From positions 37,795 through 62,277 of the forward strand of contig DPHE01000069.1 of the NCBI GenBank assembly GCA_003521815.1: 24,483 nt of DNA. The letters are read 5' to 3'. Under the pieces are notes generated by a model that saw only the letters and a program-made list of their open reading frames with translations, searched no databases and was not told where the DNA came from. The DNA is from Colwellia sp. GTDB taxonomy: Bacteria; Pseudomonadota; Gammaproteobacteria; Enterobacterales; Alteromonadaceae. This document shows positions 1-9,425 of this stretch, one piece after another. Made by a program: the position numbers and the translations under genes. Each line of letters begins with the position of its first letter. The stretch's first letter is position 1.

Positions 1-602
1 CCTTGTTCAATAAAACCTTGTTCAGCTAAATAACTAACAATTTGCTGCGCACAGCTTTGTATTGAATACTCTGCTGTTTTCACATGAATTTCTGGGTTTT
101 GAGGGACGTCATAAGTCGAGTCTATGCCAGTAAAATCTTTAATTTCACCCTTTCGTGCTTTTTTATATAAGCCTTTAGGATCGCGCTGTTCACAAACACT
201 TATGGGCGTATCGATATACACTTCAATAAATTCGCCCTGCGCTAATTTTGCTCTGGCACTGGCTCTATCTTCACTAAAAGGTGAAATAAAAGCAGTAGAA
301 ACAATTAAGCCTGCATCAAGAAAAAGTTTTGATACTTCACCAATACGGCGAATATTTTCAACTCTGTCCTCATCACTAAAGCCTAAATCACCATTTAGAC
401 CATGACGAACATTATCGCCATCAAGTAAATAACTATGACAACCTAATTCAAATAGTAAAGCATCAACCGCATTAGCCACAGTTGATTTACCTGAGCCACT
501 TAAACCGGTATACCACAGTAAACAAGATTTTTGTTTTTTTATTCCTGCACGCTGCTCTTGCGTTATATGTTGTTCATGCCAAACGGTATTTTCTGTTTTC
601 AT
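1..602 (-). CDS. cysC: Adenylylsulfate (APS) kinase CysC, 3' end off the window
   Basis: Phosphorylates adenylyl sulfate with ATP to give PAPS, the second step of sulfate activation, in the cytoplasm. I translated it by hand because it has no stop inside the window: it starts at ATG 602-600 and 200 codons are visible. The P-loop GLSGSGKS is at residues 33-40, followed by the family motifs LDGDNVRHGLNGDLGFS, RRIGEVSKLF and the AFISPF segment. The usual length is about 200 residues, so only the last residue or few are missing. It is the last visible gene of a minus-strand cluster cysD-cysN-permease-cysC, 110 bp after the permease. No terminator is seen between them, so co-transcription is plausible. 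Identification is secure from the motifs and context. Confidence 0.95.
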   Translation of the reverse strand, partial: MKTENTVWHEQHITQEQRAGIKKQKSCLLWYTGLSGSGKSTVANAVDALLFELGCHSYLLDGDNVRHGLNGDLGFSDEDRVENIRRIGEVSKLFLDAGLIVSTAFISPFSEDRASARAKLAQGEFIEVYIDTPISVCEQRDPKGLYKKARKGEIKDFTGIDSTYDVPQNPEIHVKTAEYSIQSCAQQIVSYLAEQGFIEQ

Positions 603-712
603 TATAGTTACTCAACTTAAAATTTTACCGAAAAAATAATAATAACCAATTTAAAAGGCCTCTTATGATTTTTATTTTAATTCTAATTTTTTAATTAAAT
701 GTCAGTTACCTG

Positions 713-2440
713 TTAAAAAGGAAACATCACGGGGATCATCAACATGACAGTAATACTGTAGACAATCGAAATAGGTAAGCCAAACTTGACAAAATCGGCT
801 AATTGATAATTACCGGCGTTATATACCATCACATTCGTTTGATAACCATAAGGGCTAATAAATGAACCGCTAGCAGCAAAAGCCACCGCCATAACAAAAG
901 GGATGGGATCTACACCTAGGCCTAAGGCTATATTATAAGCAATAGGAAATGTTAATGCGGCGGCTGCGCTATTGGTTATCAATTCAGTCATTAATAAGGT
1001 TATAACAAAAATAGCAACAAATGCTAAGTAAACACTACTACCATCGAGAAGCTGTTTGATAGAATCTGCTATCATAGCCGCCAAACCCGTATTTTCAATA
1101 GCCGTTGCTAAGGTTAGCGCGCCAAGTACTATCATCCAAATTTCTAAGGGAAAACGACGCTTAATTTCATTAACCGTTAAGGCACCACTAAAAATAAGCG
1201 CTGCAACATAAATAAATAAACAACTTAATAGGGAGATAGGCGTTACTACTGAAATAGCAATAGCCAGTAAAAATCCCCAAACAGTGGCTTGATCACGCCA
1301 ACCACTAAGCATATTAATGGCTTGATGACCGGATAATATAAAAAAGTTTTTCGACAAATTAGTACGACTAGAAAAATCTTGTCCTACAGCAAGAACCAAA
1401 AAATCTCCTGACTGCAGGACAATATCACCTAGCTTCCCCGATAAGGCACAACCTTCTCGGCGAACAGCAACAACCGCAGCATCAAAGCGAGCACGAAACC
1501 CTGCTTTTTTTAGCGTTTTCCCGGCAATTGCTGAATCAGGTTTGATTAACACTTCGGTTAAATTATCACGTAATAAGTCATCTTGCTCTGCAAATAACGT
1601 TAAGCCATCAAACTGCTGTAATGTTAATACTTTTGAAATATCACCACTAAAGATCAATTTATCTCCCGCTTGTATTCTTTCATCGGGGGTAACCGGTGTT
1701 ATTAAACGCTCTTGACGCACTATTTCAACTAAAAAAAGTGCATCTAAATTTCTTAAACCATTTTCTTCAATGCTTTTATTCACCAACTTAGAGTCAGCAG
1801 AAACTTCGGCTTCAAGTAAGTAATTTTGTGCTAATAATTGACCTTGTTCTATATCAGGTAACGTTCTAGCGCGTAAAATCACTAAGCCTAAACAGAGCAA
1901 TAACGCGACGACGCCAATAGCAGTAAAATCAAAGAAGCTAAAACCAACCACGCCTTGCTCAATTAGTAGGCTATTAACAATAAGGTTAGTAGAAGTGCCG
2001 ACAAGCGTCAGGGTGCCACCTAAAATGGCAACATAGGATAGGGGTAATAATAATTTCCCTGGATTGATCAACTTATTATTTTTGACATTATTAATCAGTG
2101 TTGCCACTACCGCGGTATTACTCATGATAGCGGAAGCAAACGCAGTTCCAATAAAAAGTCGCAGCATTGAATTTATTTTAGAGCCATTAAAAACACGCTG
2201 ACTCATACGACGTAAAATACTAGTTCGTTCAAAAGAAAATGAACAAAGTACCAGTAAAATTAGGGTAACTAAACCCGGGTTTACCGCATTAGCGAGAATA
2301 TCGTCAACACTGACAAAAGATAACGCTAAACAAGCAAGTACTGTTACTGAAAAAATCCGTTCAGGCACTTTACTGTATTTAACTAAACTGATAAAAGTGA
2401 TAATAAAAACCACACTCATCAACCACTGTTCAATTGTCAT
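713..2440 (-). CDS. SLC13-family permease with two RCK_C domains, probable sulfate transporter
   Basis: An inner-membrane protein of about 575 residues. N-terminal hydrophobic helices carry the SLC13-type SNT motif (near residue 108, SNTAVV) and GTSTN (near 150). A soluble central part (about 205-370) looks like two successive TrkA-C/RCK_C domains, each with the 'aGDkLiFsG' or 'sGDfLvLaVG' end. A second hydrophobic half contains a TNSAAAAL repeat of the motif. This architecture is shared with algal and bacterial sulfate permeases (SAC1/SLT type), and its position between cysN and cysC argues for sulfate import, but the substrate is inferred. I prefer ATG 2440: AGGA ends 5 nt before it, whereas the same AGGA abuts the alternative ATG at 2446. 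The gap to cysN is about 165 bp. Confidence 0.85.
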   Translation of the reverse strand: MTIEQWLMSVVFIITFISLVKYSKVPERIFSVTVLACLALSFVSVDDILANAVNPGLVTLILLVLCSFSFERTSILRRMSQRVFNGSKINSMLRLFIGTAFASAIMSNTAVVATLINNVKNNKLINPGKLLLPLSYVAILGGTLTLVGTSTNLIVNSLLIEQGVVGFSFFDFTAIGVVALLLCLGLVILRARTLPDIEQGQLLAQNYLLEAEVSADSKLVNKSIEENGLRNLDALFLVEIVRQERLITPVTPDERIQAGDKLIFSGDISKVLTLQQFDGLTLFAEQDDLLRDNLTEVLIKPDSAIAGKTLKKAGFRARFDAAVVAVRREGCALSGKLGDIVLQSGDFLVLAVGQDFSSRTNLSKNFFILSGHQAINMLSGWRDQATVWGFLLAIAISVVTPISLLSCLFIYVAALIFSGALTVNEIKRRFPLEIWMIVLGALTLATAIENTGLAAMIADSIKQLLDGSSVYLAFVAIFVITLLMTELITNSAAAALTFPIAYNIALGLGVDPIPFVMAVAFAASGSFISPYGYQTNVMVYNAGNYQLADFVKFGLPISIVYSITVMLMIPVMFPF

Positions 2441-2609
2441 TATCATCCTAACGTTATTTATTAAAACTTAGGTTATACCAAATAAAATAACCGTTCAACT
2501 TTAGGCTATAGTGTTCAAGTGAAAGAAAAAAACATCGAGTTGACGACAGTCAATGAGTACTTTTAACGTATTAATTGAGCGCTACAGCGACAAGTTGACC
2601 AGTTAATCA

Positions 2610-4010
2610 CTATTTAGTAATGTCACGAGCACCCCAATGAGGGAACTGCTTACGAACTAAAGCATTAAGCTCCAATTCAAACGTTGAGTATTCATGAACA
2701 TTTTCATCAATAGCGTGATTTATCATGCCTGCCCCGACGGTTACATTACTCAATCGATCAATTATTATAAATGCGCCAGAGCCACGGTTTACTTGATAGT
2801 CATCAAAATGCAAAGCTTCACTTATAACAAAGTCAACCGTACCAATATCATTAACCGCTAACTGTGATGCAGGTAACTGCTCCATAGTATTAACATCATA
2901 CTTGCTAACAATTTTCTGAGCATGACCTGTGGTCATCTTACTACCATGTTTTATGAAATATTCTCGGCCTGACTCTAGTTCATTTTCGTGCATCCACACT
3001 ACTGTCGCATTAAGCTCTTTTGCAGAAGTAGGTAAGCTACCTTTTTTAACTATGATTTCGCCGCGGCTAATATCAATTTCATCTTCTAAGGTTAGCGTTA
3101 CTGCCATACCTTTATCAGCACGGTCTAAATTACCATCAAAAGTAACAATCTCTTTAACAACACTTTCTTTACCTGACGGTAATGCAACAATAGTATCGCC
3201 CACTAATATATGGCCTGAGGCTATTGTTCCGGCAAAACCACGAAAATCTAAATTAGGTCGATTAACGTACTGAACCTGAAAACGGAGCTGAGTAAATTCT
3301 TCTTGAACTTTTACATCCATGGTATTGAGCAACTTCATCAACGTTGCGCCTGGATACCAAGGCATGTTTTCGCTTTCTTCAACCACATTATCGCCGTTCA
3401 GAGCAGACAATGGTACAAAACGTACATCTGAAAATTCAAGAGATTCTGCAAATTCACGATAGTCTTTTTTAATCGCTTGATAGCGCTCTTGCGAGTAATC
3501 GACCAAATCCATTTTATTGACGGCAACAACGATATGTTTAATACCCAATAATGAACAAATAAAAGAATGACGACGTGTTTGAGTTTGTACGCCATAACGC
3601 GCATCGATCAAAATAATCGCGATATCACACGTCGAAGCACCTGTTGCCATATTGCGAGTATATTGTTCATGACCTGGAGTATCCGCAATAATAAATTTAC
3701 GTTTATCGGTTGCAAAGTAACGATAAGCCACATCAATAGTGATACCTTGCTCACGTTCGGATTGCAAACCATCAACTAATAGAGCTAAATCTATCGCTTC
3801 ATCTGTTGTGCCAGATTTTTTTGAATCTTTTTCTATCGCCGCAAGTTGATCTTCAAAGATCATTTTTGAATCATGTAGTAAACGGCCGATTAAGGTACTT
3901 TTACCGTCATCTACGCTACCACAGGTTAAAAACCGTACTAACTCTTTGTTTTCATGTTGCTTTAAGTAAGCTTGAATATCGTCTTCTATTAAGTCTAATT
4001 GCTGACTCAT
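2610..4010 (-). CDS. cysN: Sulfate adenylyltransferase large (GTPase) subunit CysN
   Basis: GTP-hydrolysing subunit that drives APS formation from ATP and sulfate by the CysD subunit. It is 466 residues, close to the 475 of E. coli. It has a classical translational GTPase fold: P-loop GSVDDGKST at 31-39, switch region QGITIDVAYRYF near 89-99, DTPGHEQY at 110-117, and NKMD at 165-168. EF-Tu-like beta-barrel domains follow (VNRPNLDFRGFAGTI and beyond). There is no fused APS kinase domain; CysC is encoded separately downstream. It lies 87 bp after cysD in the same direction, the usual partner arrangement. Confidence 0.97.
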   Translation of the reverse strand: MSQQLDLIEDDIQAYLKQHENKELVRFLTCGSVDDGKSTLIGRLLHDSKMIFEDQLAAIEKDSKKSGTTDEAIDLALLVDGLQSEREQGITIDVAYRYFATDKRKFIIADTPGHEQYTRNMATGASTCDIAIILIDARYGVQTQTRRHSFICSLLGIKHIVVAVNKMDLVDYSQERYQAIKKDYREFAESLEFSDVRFVPLSALNGDNVVEESENMPWYPGATLMKLLNTMDVKVQEEFTQLRFQVQYVNRPNLDFRGFAGTIASGHILVGDTIVALPSGKESVVKEIVTFDGNLDRADKGMAVTLTLEDEIDISRGEIIVKKGSLPTSAKELNATVVWMHENELESGREYFIKHGSKMTTGHAQKIVSKYDVNTMEQLPASQLAVNDIGTVDFVISEALHFDDYQVNRGSGAFIIIDRLSNVTVGAGMINHAIDENVHEYSTFELELNALVRKQFPHWGARDITK

Positions 4011-4097
4011 AATCTTTTCCTTCGGAAATATTAATCAAATAAAAATGTTTTAGTCTAAAAATGGGGGTTAGCTTACTTCTCTTTAAAAGGAATAAGC

Positions 4098-4997
4098 CTA
4101 GAAATAACCTTCCATCTTTTTCTTCTCCATCGAACCCGCACTATCGTGATCAATCACTCGGCCTTGACGCTCGGAGGTTTTGGTTAATAACATTTCTTGA
4201 ATAATTTCGGGTAAGGTAGTTGCTGTTGATTCAACCGCCCCTGTTAATGGATAACAACCTAATGTTCTAAAGCGAACACTTTTCATTTGAATTTCTTCAT
4301 CTTCACCGATAGGCATACGATCATCATCAACCATAATTAACGTGCCATCACGCTCAACCACAGGACGTTTTTCAGCAAGATAAAGCGGTACAATTGGAAT
4401 ACCTTCTAAATAGATATATTGCCAAATATCAAGTTCAGTCCAGTTAGACAAAGGGAACACACGAATACTTTCGCCTTTATGTACCTTGCCGTTATAAATA
4501 TTCCATAACTCTGGACGTTGACTTTTTGGATCCCAACGATGATTTTCATCACGAAATGAATAAACACGCTCTTTAGCACGTGACTTTTCTTCATCACGAC
4601 GTGCGCCACCAAAAGCGGCATCAAAACCATATTTATTTAACGCTTGCTTTAAACCTTGAGTTTTCATGACATCGGTATGCGTAGCACTACCGTGAGTAAA
4701 AGGTCCCATTCCCATCGCAATACCTTCAGGATTTTGATGCACAAGTAATTCGAAATCATACTCTTTTGCTATTTTGTCGCGAAAGGCAATCATTTCTTTA
4801 AATTTCCAATTGGTATCAACATGCAATAACGGGAAAGGAATTTTACCTGGCGCAAAAGCTTTGCGGGCAAGATGTAATAAGACGGCAGAATCTTTACCGA
4901 CAGAATAAAGCATTACTGGATTATCAAATTCAGCTGCTACTTCGCGAAAAATGTGAATAGATTCAGCTTCTAATTTTTTTAAATGAGTTAAAGTCAT
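4098..4997 (-). CDS. cysD: Sulfate adenylyltransferase small subunit CysD
   Basis: Catalytic ATP sulfurylase subunit that adenylates sulfate to APS together with CysN. It is 299 residues from ATG 4997. The N-type PP-loop SVGKDS is at 32-37, followed by LLHVDTNWKFKEM, FGGARRDEEKSRAKERVYSFRD and the conserved C-terminus ending KKKMEGYF. A TTG at 5003 would add two residues. I chose ATG because the resulting N-terminus (MTLTHLKKLEAESIHI) aligns with E. coli CysD around LTHLRQLEAESIHI. It is the first gene of the sulfate-activation cluster; a candidate promoter lies about 65 bp upstream. Confidence 0.97.
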   Translation of the reverse strand: MTLTHLKKLEAESIHIFREVAAEFDNPVMLYSVGKDSAVLLHLARKAFAPGKIPFPLLHVDTNWKFKEMIAFRDKIAKEYDFELLVHQNPEGIAMGMGPFTHGSATHTDVMKTQGLKQALNKYGFDAAFGGARRDEEKSRAKERVYSFRDENHRWDPKSQRPELWNIYNGKVHKGESIRVFPLSNWTELDIWQYIYLEGIPIVPLYLAEKRPVVERDGTLIMVDDDRMPIGEDEEIQMKSVRFRTLGCYPLTGAVESTATTLPEIIQEMLLTKTSERQGRVIDHDSAGSMEKKKMEGYF

Positions 4998-5059
4998 TGC
5001 CAATACAAACGTTGATGAAAATTGATGGGATTAGAATGCCACATCCAGTGATTTTTTTC

Positions 5060-5087
5060 CATATAACAAACAACTTTGTTATAACAA
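5060..5087 (-). promoter_or_regulatory. Candidate cysD promoter overlapping an inverted repeat
   Basis: Reading the minus strand, TTGTTA (5087-5082) and TATATG (5065-5060) are separated by 16 bp. They overlap a 9-bp perfect inverted repeat, TATAACAAA (5062-5070) and TTTGTTATA (5075-5083), with a 4-nt loop. An AT-rich dyad over a promoter of a sulfate-assimilation operon would suit a LysR-type regulator such as CysB. That assignment is an inference from position, not from a recognised binding consensus. Confidence 0.35.
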
Positions 5088-5129
5088 AAAGATATATTAA
5101 GTTTATTTTTAGACTCTTCTGTTACAAAG

Positions 5130-5157
5130 ATAAAAAGTCAGCAATCTGCTGACTTTC
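5130..5157 (-). terminator. Rho-independent terminator of the ComEA-like gene
   Basis: The arms AAAGTCAGCA (5134-5143) and TGCTGACTTT (5147-5156) form a perfect 10-bp stem with a 3-nt loop. On the minus strand the stem runs into a short T tract (TTTTTA). It lies about 30 bp after the stop of the small helix-hairpin-helix gene and insulates it from the cys promoter region. Confidence 0.75.
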
Positions 5158-5184
5158 ACAACTAAAAAATGCATTCTGTTGGTA

Positions 5185-5493
5185 TTATATTTTAAGGCGA
5201 CCCTTGTTATCACTTAAGATTTTCTCGCCTATACCTTTTATATTTGTTAATTCATTCACTGATTTAAACGCACCAATGTTTTTCCTATAGGCGACTATGG
5301 CTTGCGCTTTCTTGTAGCCTATTCCTTTTAAGGTCACTAAATCATCGATAGTTGATTGATTTAAATTGACATATTGCTTCATAACGACAACATTAGTTGT
5401 TACTTTAGACTCGGCTGACATCACATTAGCAGTAAAAAATAACAAACTAGTCAGTAGTGCACAAAAGAGAGTTTTAGGTAATACGTTTTTCAT
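5185..5493 (-). CDS. Small secreted ComEA-like helix-hairpin-helix protein
   Basis: A 102-residue protein with an N-terminal signal peptide (Lys at 3 and 7, a hydrophobic stretch from about 8 to 23, likely cleavage after NVMSA near 27). One ComEA-type module follows, with two hairpins: LVTLKGIGYKKAQAIVAYR and LTNIKGIGEKIL. Such modules bind DNA non-specifically through the phosphate backbone. Periplasmic ComEA proteins act in natural transformation, which is the likeliest role here, though no competence genes are adjacent. Start chosen at ATG 5493 because AAGGA sits 6-7 nt upstream and it gives a proper signal peptide; ATG 5517 would prepend eight residues. It is monocistronic, with its own terminator. 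Confidence 0.85.
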   Translation of the reverse strand: MKNVLPKTLFCALLTSLLFFTANVMSAESKVTTNVVVMKQYVNLNQSTIDDLVTLKGIGYKKAQAIVAYRKNIGAFKSVNELTNIKGIGEKILSDNKGRLKI

Positions 5494-5827
5494 ATTAATT
5501 CCTTGTAATACATCCATTAATGAATACCAATCCGAATAAAATTTTGGCGGTTTCTCTTCAATTTTTTAAACGAAATAGTAATAATATCAATCTCACTAAC
5601 TATATGATCATTTCTGCTGGTTAAAATAGATCACTTAATTGATGAAAAAACTATAAATAAAGTGAGTAGATAACTTGTAAACCTAATTATCTAATCATCA
5701 CATTAGGTTTAGAAGAAATGTAGGCTATTGTCAAATAGCACATTACAACAACAATCAATTGAATTGGTGTCACACCTTAATTAGAATAAGCCATAATACG
5801 TTTACATTTATCAAGTTATTTTATTTC
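5494..5827. other. Divergent intergenic region with two inverted repeats (mfd / ComEA-like gene)
   Basis: About 330 bp between the two divergent starts. It holds a 10-bp perfect inverted repeat, TAAACCTAAT (5678-5687) and ATTAGGTTTA (5702-5711), with a 14-nt loop, and a smaller 6-bp hairpin GCTATT/AATAGC (5724-5739, loop GTCA) that would be in the mfd 5' region. Both gene promoters should lie here, but I find no convincing -35/-10 pair. I see no small gene. Confidence 0.5.
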
Positions 5828-8800
5828 ATGAGCAAATCAAGCTGTTTACTAACTCCTATTTTAGCAAAAAACAACACCAAGACTGTTGACAAAAAAACCT
5901 GGTTAAATTTGCAAGGTTCAAGTGCCAGTATTGCCTTATATCAAGGGGCTATTTCAAGTGATTCACCAATATTACTGGTGACACATGACACACCGTCTGC
6001 CTTAAGATTAGAGCAAGAATTACTGAGTTTATCGCAAAACGAAGATGAACTGACTATTTGCTTATTCCCTGATTGGGAAACGTTACCTTATGACACATTT
6101 TCTCCTCACCAAGATATTATTTCACAACGTTTAGCCACACTTTACCAACTCTCTCGTATAGAGAGAGGCATAGTGATTGTACCTGTCACTACCTTAGTAC
6201 AGCGTTTAGCGCCTAAAAAATATTTAGAAGCCAACAGTTTAATCATTAACAAAGGCGATAAAAAAGATTTACATCAATTAAGACAAAACTTAGAAGCGAG
6301 TGGCTACCGTTGTGTAGATCAAGTAATGGAGCATGGCGAGTTTTCTGCACGTGGTGCCATTGTAGATTTATTTCCAATGGGCAGTAAAACCCCCTTTCGT
6401 TTAGATTTCTTCGATGATGAAATTGATGAAATACGTTTATTTGATCCTGATAACCAACGCTCAAATGAAAAAGTAGATAGAATCGACTTATTACCCGCAC
6501 ATGAATTTCCAACTGATAAAGCAGCAATCAGTTTATTTCGCAGCCAGTATCGAGAGTTATTTAAAAGCTCTATCGATAAAGAGTCTATTTATCATCAAGT
6601 CAGCAATAATATTCTTCCCCCTGGTATTGAATATTATTTACCACTATTTTTCGATCAAACAAACAATCTAGATAACAATTCAGATTTATTCAATCAACAC
6701 AGCACTAGTACACTATGTGATTATTTAGCGCCACATACCATGATAGCGATCTCTGGTGATTTAGATAAATCTTTAGATCATTATTGGCAAGACATTGATT
6801 ACCGATATGAAAATAGACGTTACGACCCTACACGGCCACTATTACCACCAGAGCAATTATTTTTAAGCTCTGAAGCCCTCTACAGTGCCTTAAAACCTTT
6901 TGCTCGGATCACCATTGTAGCTCCAAAAATTGATAGCGAAACACAAGTACAAGATAAAAAGAAATCAAGTGAAATCGTTTTTGATGTAAAGGCACTGCCC
7001 GATTTAACTATCGATCATAAGTTAAAACAGCCTTTTGAATTAATTAATCATTTTATTAATGATAAAGAAACGCCAGATAAAATTTTATTTATTGCCGAAA
7101 GCCAAGGTCGTCGAGAAAGTGTATTAGAGTTGCTTGCCAGAGATAATATCAAACCAACGTTGTTTCATTGTATCGACGATTTTATCGCATCTAACGAAAA
7201 ATTAGGCATTAGCGTTAATGCACTGAATCAAGGTTTTGTTTTCCAATCTAAGGGGACGGCCAAGAAAAATGCAATCGCATTAATAACAGAAGCAGAATTG
7301 CTGGGAGATCATGTTCGTCAATCAAGAAGACGTAATGAGTCTCAAGATATTAGCACAGATGCTATTTTTAAAAACTTAGCCGAGCTAACGATAGGACAGG
7401 CAGTCGTACATATAGATCATGGTATAGGGAGATACTTAGGCTTACAAACTCTTGAGACTGGCGGAATTGTCACTGAATTTTTAATGCTTAGTTACGCCAA
7501 TGACGCCAAATTATATGTACCTGTTGCCTCTTTGCATCTTATTAGTCGTTATTCTGGCACTAACAGCGAAAATGCTCCTTTACACAAACTAGGTAGTGAT
7601 AGTTGGAGTAAAGCTAAACAAAAAGCCGCAGAAAAAGTTCGCGATGTTGCAGCTGAACTGCTCGATATATATGCTAATAGAGCTAACAATACCGGCTATA
7701 CTTTTAAACGTGACAAAGAGGATTACTTAGCCTTTAGTGATAGCTTTGGTTTTGAAGAAACCTTCGATCAACAACAAGCCATTAATGCGGTTATAAGCGA
7801 TATGCTATCTCCAAAATCTATGGATAGATTAGTTTGTGGCGATGTCGGTTTTGGTAAAACTGAAGTGGCAATGCGTGCTGCTTTTGTTGCCGTAAATGAT
7901 CACAAGCAAGTGGCTATATTGGTGCCAACTACTCTTCTTGCCCAACAGCATTATGAGAACTTCCGCGATCGATTTGCTAACTGGCCAGTAGCCATTGAAG
8001 TATTATCACGCTTTAAAACGGCAAAGCAGCAAAATGAAGTAATCAAAAAAGTAGAATCAGGCCAGATAGACATTCTCATTGGTACTCATAAGCTATTACA
8101 AAACAGCATAAAATATAAAGATCTAGGGCTATTAGTCGTTGATGAAGAACATCGATTTGGTGTGAAACAAAAAGAAAAAATTAAACAATTACGCAGCAAT
8201 GTCGATATTTTAACGCTCACTGCAACCCCAATTCCTAGAACACTAAACATGGCGATGGGTGGTATGCGTGATTTATCTATCATTGCCACACCTCCAGCAA
8301 AACGATTAGCGGTAAAAACATTCGTTCGTCAACGCGATGAAGCCTTAATTAGGGAAGCTATTTTACGTGAAACCTTACGTGGTGGACAAGTCTACTTTTT
8401 ACATAACCATGTTGAGACAATTGAAAAAACAGCCGCTGACATTCAAGCATTGATACCTGAAGCTCGTGTCGTAACGGCTCATGGACAAATGCGTGAACGC
8501 GAGCTTGAACGTATAATGAGTGACTTTTATCATCAACGTTTTAATGTCATTGTTTGTACTACAATTATTGAAACGGGCATTGATGTACCTAGCGCAAATA
8601 CGATTATTATGGATCGTGCTGACCATCTAGGCTTAGCACAATTACATCAGTTGCGCGGCCGTGTTGGTCGTTCGCATCATCAAGCGTATGCTTACTTGTT
8701 AACACCACATGAAAAACGCATTACCAAAGATGCCAAAAAACGCCTTGAAGCGATTTCTTCATTAGAAGATTTAGGCGCAGGTTTTACCTTAGCAACCCAT

Positions 8801-9391
8801 GATTTAGAAATTCGTGGTGCCGGTGAGTTACTGGGTGAAGATCAATCCGGTTCAATGAGCCAAGTAGGTTTTAGTTTATACATGGAGATGCTTGATCACG
8901 CAGTTGAAGCATTAAAAGAAGGTAAGCAGCTTTCCCTTAGCCAAGTAACAGCAAAACAAACTGAAATCGAATTAAGGTTACCTGCACTTATTCCGGAAGA
9001 TTATATTTTCGATGTCAGTATGCGCTTAAGTTTATATAAGCGTATTGCCAGTTGTAAAAATAAGGGTCAGCTAGATGATGTACAAGTTGAATTAATTGAC
9101 CGCTTTGGTTTACTACCGCAAGCCACGAAAAATTTAGTTCATATTGCTAAGTTACGTTTAAAGGCGCAAGCAATAGGTATTAACCGAATAGAAGCCAGTA
9201 GTACTGGTGGTTCAATTGAGTTTAGCGACCATACCAAGGTAGATCCGATGCAGTTAATGCGCTTGGTACAAAAACAGCCAACGGTCTATAAAATGGTGCC
9301 TCCAAACAAATTCAAATTTATCCGAGCGAACGAAGGGGAACAAGATAGATTTACTTTAGTCACTACACTGTTAACTGAGTTAGCCCCTTAA
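5828..9391 (+). CDS. mfd: Transcription-repair coupling factor Mfd
   Basis: ATP-dependent DNA translocase that removes RNA polymerase stalled at lesions and recruits UvrA for nucleotide excision repair. It is 1187 residues (E. coli 1148). Order of domains: UvrB-like N-terminal module (LFPDWETLPYDTFSPHQDIISQRL near 80-105), RNA polymerase-interacting CarD/RID region around LTIGQAVVHIDHGIGRYLGL, RecG-like helicase core with Walker A GDVGFGKT at 671-678, DEEH at 772-775, motif III TATPIPRT, motif VI QLRGRVGRS, then the TRCF C-terminal domain (LRLPALIPEDYI). The open frame extends upstream to a TTG at 5759, but the conventional N-terminus and an ATG support 5828. The stop codon overlaps a 16-bp perfect palindrome (9388-9403). 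Confidence 0.97.
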   Translation: MSKSSCLLTPILAKNNTKTVDKKTWLNLQGSSASIALYQGAISSDSPILLVTHDTPSALRLEQELLSLSQNEDELTICLFPDWETLPYDTFSPHQDIISQRLATLYQLSRIERGIVIVPVTTLVQRLAPKKYLEANSLIINKGDKKDLHQLRQNLEASGYRCVDQVMEHGEFSARGAIVDLFPMGSKTPFRLDFFDDEIDEIRLFDPDNQRSNEKVDRIDLLPAHEFPTDKAAISLFRSQYRELFKSSIDKESIYHQVSNNILPPGIEYYLPLFFDQTNNLDNNSDLFNQHSTSTLCDYLAPHTMIAISGDLDKSLDHYWQDIDYRYENRRYDPTRPLLPPEQLFLSSEALYSALKPFARITIVAPKIDSETQVQDKKKSSEIVFDVKALPDLTIDHKLKQPFELINHFINDKETPDKILFIAESQGRRESVLELLARDNIKPTLFHCIDDFIASNEKLGISVNALNQGFVFQSKGTAKKNAIALITEAELLGDHVRQSRRRNESQDISTDAIFKNLAELTIGQAVVHIDHGIGRYLGLQTLETGGIVTEFLMLSYANDAKLYVPVASLHLISRYSGTNSENAPLHKLGSDSWSKAKQKAAEKVRDVAAELLDIYANRANNTGYTFKRDKEDYLAFSDSFGFEETFDQQQAINAVISDMLSPKSMDRLVCGDVGFGKTEVAMRAAFVAVNDHKQVAILVPTTLLAQQHYENFRDRFANWPVAIEVLSRFKTAKQQNEVIKKVESGQIDILIGTHKLLQNSIKYKDLGLLVVDEEHRFGVKQKEKIKQLRSNVDILTLTATPIPRTLNMAMGGMRDLSIIATPPAKRLAVKTFVRQRDEALIREAILRETLRGGQVYFLHNHVETIEKTAADIQALIPEARVVTAHGQMRERELERIMSDFYHQRFNVIVCTTIIETGIDVPSANTIIMDRADHLGLAQLHQLRGRVGRSHHQAYAYLLTPHEKRITKDAKKRLEAISSLEDLGAGFTLATHDLEIRGAGELLGEDQSGSMSQVGFSLYMEMLDHAVEALKEGKQLSLSQVTAKQTEIELRLPALIPEDYIFDVSMRLSLYKRIASCKNKGQLDDVQVELIDRFGLLPQATKNLVHIAKLRLKAQAIGINRIEASSTGGSIEFSDHTKVDPMQLMRLVQKQPTVYKMVPPNKFKFIRANEGEQDRFTLVTTLLTELAP

Positions 9392-9425
9392 CTCTAGAGT
9401 TAATTCTAGAATGAGTTTTAAAGTA

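Noticed and set aside
124..405. Plus-strand open frame over cysC
   Set aside because: Antisense shadow of the APS kinase gene, whose motifs are clear on the minus strand.
2526..2553. Terminator between cysN and the SLC13 permease
   Set aside because: There is a T7 run on the minus strand, but the preceding stem is only 5 bp (TTGAC/GTCAA) and is separated from the T run by about 7 nt.
5759..5827. TTG-initiated N-terminal extension of Mfd
   Set aside because: The extra 23 residues have no counterpart in the family, and an ATG with the expected N-terminus follows at 5828.
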